A stretch of 64,000 nt of DNA from Aurantiochytrium sp. KH105. Lineage: Eukaryota > Sar > Bigyra > Thraustochytrida > Thraustochytriidae. The stretch's first letter is position 1, and the number at the start of each line of letters is the position of its first letter. The position numbers and the translations under genes were made by a program. The DNA lies in contig BGKB01000017.1 in the NCBI GenBank assembly GCA_003116975.1, positions 496,001-560,000 on the forward strand, given 5' to 3'. The notes below the pieces were generated by a model that was not told where the DNA came from, searched no databases, and saw only the letters and a list, made by a program, of their open reading frames with translations. Of the stretch, positions 8,473-16,866 are shown piece by piece.

Positions 8473-11400
8473 TCACAAGAGTGGCACGCCGTAGAATGCT
8501 GCATTTGCCTTGACGCGAAGTTTGCGCGAGTCGTCGTCTGCACTATGCATTGCGTCCACCAAAAGAGGTGCCGTCGCCCCTTGCTTCATGCATGAGGCCA
8601 AGCGAGTCTGCATTTCAATGGCACGGTGAACCGTGCATGCCCACTGGTGCTGAACGATAGCATTTACACCGCACAGAGACAAGAGTGCAGCGGTCTCCAC
8701 GGGCTGTTTCAGTTGCAGCGCTGCGGCGCTCAAACTCGCCTCTTGCTCGCTTTGGAAACGGTACGAGGCGTCGTTCACGGCGCGATCAATCAGCACAGCG
8801 CTCCAGCAATGCCGCATGTCCAACGCGGCCACAGCGCCCGGGTCTACTTGCGCAAGGAAAGATCCGAGACCACTGAATAGGAACTGCTTATCATCCCCAC
8901 TTGCCAAAAGCGCCTGCCAGTCGCCTCGACTAGGAACGCCCATTTCGGCACCCACATGTCCCTGCCATGCGGTATCGGCTGTGAAGTTGTCCCGAAGACC
9001 GCTTTCTTCGCTCCGTGGGTCCACAACGTACCGTACACTTGTTGGACGTTGGCTCAAACGAACCTGGAAAGCTTCGTTGGCAGCCACCGCTTCTTGTAGA
9101 CCCGGCACCATCGACTGCATCCGTTGGTGAAACAGATGCAGCGAAAAGTCTCGAGATACGGAGAGGTACCGTTTCTGCATACGCGTCTGGAACGCTACGC
9201 AATCCTGAGCCCTCTCTTGGTCCTCGCCCTCGTCCTGGTCCTGATCTTCACCCTCTCCATCAATGGTTTTCGCCTCTTCTTCCTGTGGTTCTTGCTCGAA
9301 TAGAAGCTCAAGCGGTAGACGCGCGAGCAGAGGATCCGCCAGAATCACCAGTCGCTCCGAAGGCTCGGCGTCATCCTGTACTGGGGTAGCGTCGTTCTCA
9401 GCGTCGGCATTATCTCCTTCTCCCTCCGCTCGCAATATGGGGATTGCAGGCGCGAGCAATCGTCGCATTCGACGTGTGATGGCCTCAATGTCCTCCGAAG
9501 CCTTGTCCTCGAGCTTGCTTGCGCTGTCTTCAAAGCTCGCATCTTGGGTGCGACTCAGCAACTGAGAGCTCATCCTCTTCCGGCATGTCGAGATTTCTCG
9601 CACGAGAGAATGGAGCTCCTCTGCCTCTTCGGCAGCAAGAGGAAATTTGTTTGCTTTTGCTTTGACTTCATTGCGCTCGGTATCGTAGGATTTGCCATCA
9701 AGATGCGCACTGTACAGCACGCGGCCATTTTCGGACAAGGAGAGAACCAGGAACTCGACTGCGTCCGGCAACGACTTGAGCAAGGATGACACGCGCTGGC
9801 GACAGCTCAAGCGCTGGAGCTGCACACTCTCCCGAAGGAACTTGCTGACATCGGCATAGGGCCAACGTACTTTGGCATCTTTCTCTGCAGCCGATGCGTC
9901 CTCGCCTGCGGTCTTGGAGAGGTCCCCCGGAGAAAACAAACTTGCCTCAATGTGTGTTTGCAATCTCAGGAACTGACTCAACTTGCCCTCTCCGTCCAGC
10001 GCCGTTTCTTTGAGTAAATTGAACATCCACGCGCGAGCCCGACACGCTTGGTACAGTACCAGTGCCTCCGCCGACTCGTGCCCGAGTACGAGCTCGTGCG
10101 CTGCAATCTTCGCCAAATCGTAGTCATCGTGCGCCAACGCAGCCTCGATTCCATCGTAAAGGACTTTCTGGGCCCGCGCATCTTTGTTGCGGCAGAGACC
10201 CTGGCCAGCGGCAACCAGCGCGACCGCGGCACGTGCCGGCATATGATGAAGGTGCTTGTACGTACCCATAAAGTAGCTGCACGCACGCTGCGCGGCACCT
10301 GGATGGAGTTCCGCAAGTGTAGGAGGCGGGACGGGAGCAGTCTCCATGAGCCAGCGCTCGGCGGGATTCAGCTGTTCGATGCGTTCCGCTTCGCGCGCAG
10401 CAGATGATACTGCGGGCAATGGATTGCAAAAGGCGTCGTGGAGCAGCTCAATGCTTCCAAGCATGTTCTGCACGCGTCCCACGTATCGCTCAAGCGGAAG
10501 ATTCACCTCGTTCATGCCTGTGCAAAAAAGTTCAGAAGTCGGCAGCACCATTTGCAGCATGGCCTCACCACAACGACTCGCGCGAGATAAACCATCTACA
10601 ATCCGCGAAAAGGCCACGTGCTCCTGCTCCATGGCTTGCGTCTTGTACACCTCCATCCACATGGCACAGTGCATGAGCAAAATGTCCATCGTTGCAACGG
10701 ACGCACACTGCGGCTTGGTGGCAATGAGAATTCGGTCCTGTGCGTTGCGCAAGTGTTTCTGGCACTGTACCCATTCATCGCGCCAATTCGCGCCCTGCAG
10801 CGCCCTGACCTTGACTTCGGCAAAGAGCTGCTCTGCAACAAGCGTCTCCACGTAGCTTGTGGCGACTTCGAGGTCCAAGTCTTTGAGCGTGCCCATATTC
10901 TGAAGCTTGCTATTGTACACGGCAAGCGCCTTCTTCATGAGGGTGCTGGCGTCCGCACTGCGGTTTGCGCCACGCAAACAGGCCACAATTTCGCGAATGC
11001 AATGCAACCAATCGTTGACGTTTCCTCCGCGATGCTCATTAAGTGCGCCCATGGCTTCCACGGCGCGAGCAAGGGCTGCGCTCTCTTTGCCCTCGAGTAG
11101 TGCCACCTTTGCTGCCACAGTGGCCGCCCGAAAGGTGTTCTCCTTGTCCTCATATGCGTCATTGTGCAACGCGACCTCGTGCAAAAGCACCTTGCCTTCA
11201 AAGATGTAGCCCAGATCGACCAACTCGGATGCAAGGCGCGCCCACACTTCGCGAATCTTCATTGGGCCAAGCATGCGGCGCCTCGTGGGTTGTACGCCCG
11301 ACTTTGTCACGATTGCGTCCGGATCCTCGTCAAGCTCAGCAGATTCGGTGGAGCCGTCTGTTGGCGCGGACTCGATGCTGGCTCTTCTTGCGCGCTGTCG

Positions 11401-14400
11401 CACGGAGCGGTGCTGCAAGAGCTGCTCCACTTCGACCCCAAACCGGATGCGCTCCTCCTCGTTCAAGGAAATATCAATTTCGTTCATCTTGCTTCTCGCA
11501 GCAGCGCCCAGATTGATGAGAGACAGCGCTCGCACCGTCTTGAGCGCGGCGAGCGTGGCAAACGTGCGATCCTGGATCACATCGGCGCAGATTCGCTCCA
11601 TCATCACATAGCACGTGATGGCGAGAGCGTCCTGACCGCACTCTTGCAACAATGAGCCAAGCTCCAGGAGGTAATGAACGACAAGGTACGGTCGCTCGAT
11701 CGTCGCGGCTGCTGCGGCTGGAATCTTCGAGATCTTGGCATCCTCATTCTCTTCCGATCCCTCGTTTGCGTCCGCCAGGTCGGCACCTATGACCGTCAAT
11801 AGATTGCACTTGGACCCGGGTGCTACAAAACGCGTCCATGCAGAGGATAAATGCTCATGCGCAATAAGTGCCATGTCTGCCCGAATTTTAGAGTGCGGCA
11901 CAGAGCGTGCAAGCATGGCAAAGATCTGCACAAGTTTGAGCAGATCTCCAAGACGCAGCTCCCTCGGTGCATCTGCGCAAGGCTCCCCTAGCTCACGTGT
12001 TGCCTTGACGTTACGCTTTGGACTCGCAGAACGAATGGATCGACGCGAGTTTGACGTGACGAGTGAGCTAGGCGACTTCGGGGACATGGCTCCCTTGGCG
12101 CGAGCTTCTGCGGCTGCCTGCGCGCGCTTCTGCGCGGCGACCTCAACATCCAAGATTTGGTCCGCTGCAGAAACCAGACACTGCGTCACATCATCTCGAG
12201 AAAAGTGGTTGGCATGCAGCCATTCTGCAAACTCAATGAGGTACTCGACACGCTCGTACGAGCCTTCCAAGAGACTGAGCGCCTGCACATGTGCCTGCAA
12301 CTGATCCTCCTGATTCGCAGATGAAGTTGCCAAGGTCATCCAGGCCTTGGCTTGCAGAGACTTGTTGCCTTCCTTCATCTTGTGCAGACCTGCGGCAACA
12401 TCCTTGTTCAGTTTGCTGTTGAAAATAACCCGCGCGGCCCACAGTCGCTTTTGCAGACTCTGCGGTACGATGCGAAAAGCTTCATCGACCGCTTTAAGAC
12501 CTCCCTTCCAATCCTTAGTATCCTTGAAACACTCGAAAAGTGCCGCGTACATGGACACACGCAGCGCCATTTCAGATTTCTCCGACACAGCCGCGAGACA
12601 TTGTAGCATAGCTCGCAAAGGTTCGAATAGAATGCTACGTGTCCCGGCAGACCCGACAAGCGTAGTAGCCACATTCCAGAGCTCCTTGGCAGCATCCAGG
12701 ACGAGAGCGCCAACTTTGGCCCGTACACCGTGCTCCGCTGCACTGCGAAACATGCGCAAGCTCTCCTCACGAAGCATGTCCTGCGTTGTTTTGTCGTGCG
12801 TAATGGCTGCGGCACGCGCAGCCGCAACTTGTCCCTTGACGCACGAGCAAATGGCGTACCATCGCCAGAATTCCACGGGAACCTTGTGCGGCTGCACCTT
12901 TTGCTGAAAGCTCTGCGCAGATGGCGTCGTCATTCTGTCTTCTCCGTCCTGCGCCTTTCGCTGCTGGGATTGACCGTGTGAAGCGAGCGTCCGAAGGGCT
13001 GCTGAGCAAATGGTATCGGCAATATCCAGATTACCAATCTGGAAACTTTGTCGCCCGAGCCGCGTCCACACTTCGGTTGCCACGAGCTGGTCCGACCGGT
13101 CTGCGGCATGCAGGAGAAGGTCCTCCTGGCCTTGTATTTGACCCACGAAGGACTCCAAAAGTGATTGTTTCTCTTCCGGTGCAACAAAGCCCCCTTCGAG
13201 GCGTAAAAGCTCAATGACTGCAAATCCTCGGGCAAGAAGATCATCTGGAAGTGGCTGCGGCGACTTTCTCCGACGCTGGACGCGCTGCAGCGTGGAAATG
13301 AGCTCCTTGGCAATCCTCGGCGATTTGTCTGCAAGAGTTTGCATGCACACTTCCGCGGCACGACGCAAATCATCATCTGCATTTGCAGTCTGGCTCTGCA
13401 GCATTTGAGTTCGAAGAGCACGGCCTTCGAGACTTTGGGCGAGAGCACAGGCGACTGCACAGTACATTGTGTCATTGCGTTCCTCAGGGTCGAGCTCGGC
13501 AAGTGCAGAGACGACCTCTTGCAGGCCGTCGATGAGAGCATCCGTGACAAATTGAAAGCGCTGAATAGGCCCATTGAAGACATGAAGGTGAAAATTCCAC
13601 AGATAAGTGGCTGCGTTTTCAACGAGCCAGGATTCGCAAAGCGTGCTGCCGATCTTGAGAGCAGCAACAATTTGCTTCACCACCTCATCTTTGCGCTGAG
13701 GCAGGTCTTCTGGGAATGGAGCGTCTTGCCACGGTAGCCAGTCAAAAGTCAAGTCCGCGGGCGAGACAATGTTTCTGCTCTCTTCGGTGACTCTATTTGC
13801 GTCTTCCGGGTCCTCATCGAGCGAATCGTCAATCGCCTCCGGGTTCTCGATGGGTGTTGGAACAAGGAGGCCCAGAGTCCGAATGTGCATGTTTGCAACC
13901 TTGGGAACGAGGTCGTCCACAGGAACGGTCTGCAGCTGCCGCGCGAGGGCGTCTGCGAAGACAAAGTGCACACGAGCGCGCTGTAAAGACCACGATTTGG
14001 CATCGACACCTTCGGGTAAGTCTGTGGTATCCTCTTCGTTGTCGGAAACCAGCACGTGCTGCGCTGCGCGCTCGGTGAGTGGTAAAAGACGAAGAGTAGA
14101 AGCTAGTTGGGCGATCTCGGCCCAGAGCGCGATGCTTGTGACGTTGTGAGCAATCTGCTCGGGTGCACGGGCATCGGCGTCTTGACTTGCCGCTACTGCC
14201 CCTTCCTCCTTGTCCTCCGCCGCCGTTCCGGTATGATTGTGCTGCTCCCGACTCGACTGCTCGAGACTCTCGTCATGATGCTGATCCAGAAATGCTGCAG
14301 CGCGCATCAAAAGAGAAGCCTTGAGGTGCTTTTCTCCAGCATCTTTGGCCTGTTCGACCTGAAGAATGGCTTGCTCAAGCGGGTTCTCGGGCTCGTTGTA

Positions 14401-16065
14401 AATACTGGACTTGAGACGCAGTTTCTCTTGCATGGGTTTCAGAAAGCGAGTGAGGTCGCTATTGTTCTCGGCATTGGACTCTTGGTTCATTTGGCTGCTT
14501 CGTTGCAGGTGCATAGCCTTTTCTACCTGATCATTTGCGCGCTGCAAAAAGTCAGACGCCATCTCGCACTTTGCGAGCTCACTGTGAAGATGTGCGCGCA
14601 GCTCGAGCAGTGGCGAGTCAACCTCTTCGAGTGCGCTTGCAGCACTGGTAAATGCCTTGTGAACATGCGTCCGAAGATGCGGCTGCAAGAGTGGCAAGCC
14701 AATGTTCCAGGTCACGAGGCAAGTTTCCTCAAGAAGACCAGGCTGATGAAGGCGCAGACACAGAGAGATGCACCGGTCGAGAAGTCTCATGGCTTGGATG
14801 CGCTTCGCGAGGTTCATGGCCCGAGCCGTCTTTTCCGACGTCGCGGCGGCACCACTGCCTTTCGAACCCGAAAGTGGCCGTTGTCCCGTGCTCGCCATCT
14901 CCACCGTGGCAGTGGGACACTCTGCCAGCCATTCGGCGCGAAAGAGGTCAAGATCAACTTCGTCCACAGCCGTCCTGACACGAGCAGGCAAACGCACAGC
15001 AAGCGACATGCACTCTTCGCTCAGTTCGTAGAGGTGTGCGCGAAGTGCAGCGCGCCCTACACCAATGACCCCAATACTGGTGCGAGCATTTCTCGTCTTC
15101 GTTTCGTCATCTTGGTTGTCGCCATCCTCCGCGGCCTGGTTTCCTGCAGCCACAACAGTTTTCAGCGATTCTTGAAGTTCTGCCTCGATTCCTGCCTGAT
15201 CAGCGATAATCCCTGACCGAATGCATTGAAGAATGGGCCGCACGTCTCCCTGCGTGCGCGCCGTTTTCGCTGCCGCAAGTGCGCCTTGTTGCTGAATATG
15301 AACGCAGAGTGCATTTGTTTCACGCGCAATTTCGCTCGTAGGATCGACTTCTTGCACGAGGTCGAGAGCACGCTTCGCTTCGGCCTGGGCAGGGGCCTGG
15401 GCCCCGACCTCATTATGCGCCAGCGCGAGGGCCAGGCCGAGCCGCGCACGCCATGCCTTATGCGGGTCGTCAGCGGCATTGAGAGCCTCGCAGAGCTTGG
15501 AGAGGAGCTTGAGAGTGTGATGGCGGCACCCCTGACGCATGATTGGTCTCATGACCTGCCACGCGATCACTGAAGCGTTGTAGACGAGAAAGGAGTACGC
15601 GTCCTTGCGTACGGGATCAAGACAAACATCAACAGCGGCGTCAATATGCTTGGATGCAGAAAGTGCTCGTGACAGAACATCGCCTCGTTGCGGCGACTTG
15701 TGCTCGATGAGCGCTTTGACAAAGAGAGCTCGGCAATAGAACTGATCTCGTACCTTGCCTCGCGTGAAGCAAAGCTCTGCGCTCCTTTCTGCAATGACTA
15801 GCGCATCGAACTTAAGCGCTGCTTCCGCACAAATGACGAGTAGCTCCACGGCGATCCTCGGCTCGCCATTGTACTCGCACAAGAGCGCAAAGCAGGCCTC
15901 GAGTTCGTGTCGCGCTCTCGCGTGTTTGTCGGTCTCGTCTTCGCCGCTGTTTGTCTCTGGATGCTGCTCTTTTGCTTGCGCGCGACCACTGTCGGCACCT
16001 TCGATTCCAGCAACTTGAGCGTCTTCGCCGACGCGCAGTAGCCTCACGCGAAGTGCGTCCTCCAT
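8473..16065 (-). CDS. CFAP46: Cilia- and flagella-associated protein 46-like TPR protein
   Basis: A single 7.6-kb exon encodes 2530 residues, close to CFAP46/TTC40 (about 2700 in animals). CFAP46 is a scaffold of the C1d projection of the axonemal central pair. The N-terminal 400 residues hold helical TPR-like repeats and a CFAP46-type segment at about 153-190 (YSFLVYNASVIAWQVMRPI). Helical repeats continue through most of the chain, broken by acidic, disordered inserts. The last ~450 residues form a mixed alpha/beta domain with a CHAT-like layout (see findings). The C-terminus ends in a hydrophobic stretch, YGVPLL. The start is an ATG at 16065 with no in-frame alternative nearby. It is head to head with the IQ/SFI1-like gene across 801 bp. 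Its presence suggests the organism makes motile flagella. Confidence 0.82.
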   Translation of the reverse strand: MEDALRVRLLRVGEDAQVAGIEGADSGRAQAKEQHPETNSGEDETDKHARARHELEACFALLCEYNGEPRIAVELLVICAEAALKFDALVIAERSAELCFTRGKVRDQFYCRALFVKALIEHKSPQRGDVLSRALSASKHIDAAVDVCLDPVRKDAYSFLVYNASVIAWQVMRPIMRQGCRHHTLKLLSKLCEALNAADDPHKAWRARLGLALALAHNEVGAQAPAQAEAKRALDLVQEVDPTSEIARETNALCVHIQQQGALAAAKTARTQGDVRPILQCIRSGIIADQAGIEAELQESLKTVVAAGNQAAEDGDNQDDETKTRNARTSIGVIGVGRAALRAHLYELSEECMSLAVRLPARVRTAVDEVDLDLFRAEWLAECPTATVEMASTGQRPLSGSKGSGAAATSEKTARAMNLAKRIQAMRLLDRCISLCLRLHQPGLLEETCLVTWNIGLPLLQPHLRTHVHKAFTSAASALEEVDSPLLELRAHLHSELAKCEMASDFLQRANDQVEKAMHLQRSSQMNQESNAENNSDLTRFLKPMQEKLRLKSSIYNEPENPLEQAILQVEQAKDAGEKHLKASLLMRAAAFLDQHHDESLEQSSREQHNHTGTAAEDKEEGAVAASQDADARAPEQIAHNVTSIALWAEIAQLASTLRLLPLTERAAQHVLVSDNEEDTTDLPEGVDAKSWSLQRARVHFVFADALARQLQTVPVDDLVPKVANMHIRTLGLLVPTPIENPEAIDDSLDEDPEDANRVTEESRNIVSPADLTFDWLPWQDAPFPEDLPQRKDEVVKQIVAALKIGSTLCESWLVENAATYLWNFHLHVFNGPIQRFQFVTDALIDGLQEVVSALAELDPEERNDTMYCAVACALAQSLEGRALRTQMLQSQTANADDDLRRAAEVCMQTLADKSPRIAKELISTLQRVQRRRKSPQPLPDDLLARGFAVIELLRLEGGFVAPEEKQSLLESFVGQIQGQEDLLLHAADRSDQLVATEVWTRLGRQSFQIGNLDIADTICSAALRTLASHGQSQQRKAQDGEDRMTTPSAQSFQQKVQPHKVPVEFWRWYAICSCVKGQVAAARAAAITHDKTTQDMLREESLRMFRSAAEHGVRAKVGALVLDAAKELWNVATTLVGSAGTRSILFEPLRAMLQCLAAVSEKSEMALRVSMYAALFECFKDTKDWKGGLKAVDEAFRIVPQSLQKRLWAARVIFNSKLNKDVAAGLHKMKEGNKSLQAKAWMTLATSSANQEDQLQAHVQALSLLEGSYERVEYLIEFAEWLHANHFSRDDVTQCLVSAADQILDVEVAAQKRAQAAAEARAKGAMSPKSPSSLVTSNSRRSIRSASPKRNVKATRELGEPCADAPRELRLGDLLKLVQIFAMLARSVPHSKIRADMALIAHEHLSSAWTRFVAPGSKCNLLTVIGADLADANEGSEENEDAKISKIPAAAAATIERPYLVVHYLLELGSLLQECGQDALAITCYVMMERICADVIQDRTFATLAALKTVRALSLINLGAAARSKMNEIDISLNEEERIRFGVEVEQLLQHRSVRQRARRASIESAPTDGSTESAELDEDPDAIVTKSGVQPTRRRMLGPMKIREVWARLASELVDLGYIFEGKVLLHEVALHNDAYEDKENTFRAATVAAKVALLEGKESAALARAVEAMGALNEHRGGNVNDWLHCIREIVACLRGANRSADASTLMKKALAVYNSKLQNMGTLKDLDLEVATSYVETLVAEQLFAEVKVRALQGANWRDEWVQCQKHLRNAQDRILIATKPQCASVATMDILLMHCAMWMEVYKTQAMEQEHVAFSRIVDGLSRASRCGEAMLQMVLPTSELFCTGMNEVNLPLERYVGRVQNMLGSIELLHDAFCNPLPAVSSAAREAERIEQLNPAERWLMETAPVPPPTLAELHPGAAQRACSYFMGTYKHLHHMPARAAVALVAAGQGLCRNKDARAQKVLYDGIEAALAHDDYDLAKIAAHELVLGHESAEALVLYQACRARAWMFNLLKETALDGEGKLSQFLRLQTHIEASLFSPGDLSKTAGEDASAAEKDAKVRWPYADVSKFLRESVQLQRLSCRQRVSSLLKSLPDAVEFLVLSLSENGRVLYSAHLDGKSYDTERNEVKAKANKFPLAAEEAEELHSLVREISTCRKRMSSQLLSRTQDASFEDSASKLEDKASEDIEAITRRMRRLLAPAIPILRAEGEGDNADAENDATPVQDDAEPSERLVILADPLLARLPLELLFEQEPQEEEAKTIDGEGEDQDQDEGEDQERAQDCVAFQTRMQKRYLSVSRDFSLHLFHQRMQSMVPGLQEAVAANEAFQVRLSQRPTSVRYVVDPRSEESGLRDNFTADTAWQGHVGAEMGVPSRGDWQALLASGDDKQFLFSGLGSFLAQVDPGAVAALDMRHCWSAVLIDRAVNDASYRFQSEQEASLSAAALQLKQPVETAALLSLCGVNAIVQHQWACTVHRAIEMQTRLASCMKQGATAPLLVDAMHSADDDSRKLRVKANAAFYGVPLL

Positions 16066-16866
16066 GGTTCTTGGGAGGCTCCAATTCTTGCTACGGAAGG
16101 AGCCAAGGCCGACTGGTCTGCTCGCGAGCCAAGACGAGGGCTCCTGCCTCCGTTCGATCTGACAATGAGGCGGCCAGGCCGGCAGGCACGCAGCTGCAGG
16201 CTGCAGAGCTCGACGACACCCAGGTCCTGGGCCCTCGCTCGCTTGGTCCTTTCAAGTTGACAAGGCAAGCAAGCAGGCTTGGGCCTTCATTTGCTTGCTT
16301 GTTGCCGTTGCACGCCGCGGATGGTTACATGGCTCGCTCGCGTGCGACCGAACCTTGCTTCCGGTACATTATGTTCTTTTTCCGTATCTGGCACAATCAA
16401 TTCCCTGCCGCCAGAACGTGCTCGCACGTGCCTCCCGGCCGCTCGCTCGGCGTCGCGAACAACACGCTCGGCCGCGTTGCTGCGCCTCGCTGCGTCGCCG
16501 CTGTTGTGAGTGAAATGAGAGGCAATGAAGAGAAGAGAGAGCTGCAGTGCAAAACTTTGTTGCTGCGTCCTTTTTAGCGTAGGAGACATGAATCAAGTGT
16601 CCTGAAAGTACGCCCAACTCACTGTCAAGGAAGGCTTGCTTGACAGAAGTAGCACACACTGTTCTTGGGCACACGTTCGATCGGCGAGAACACAGCGAAA
16701 GCGCACGCGGTGAGTCGTCAAGCGAAACGCTGTACGTGAGCAGCTGCAGCGACAGCTGCAGCTGCATCACAATTATCGTCATTATTATCATCTGCGGCGG
16801 CAGCAGCACCGCCAGCACCACCACCAGGAGCACGAGCACCACCACCAGCAATAGCGGCGACGGCAG
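16066..16866. other. Divergent promoter region between CFAP46-like and IQ/SFI1-like genes
   Basis: About 0.8 kb without a convincing gene. Near the plus-strand start it contains CAGCTG-rich and CAC/AGC trinucleotide runs (about 16738-16860). It presumably drives both flanking genes. Confidence 0.55.

Noticed and set aside
12930-13670. 246-codon open frame inside the CFAP46-like gene
   Set aside because: Same strand, different frame; no motifs and contained entirely in the larger CDS.
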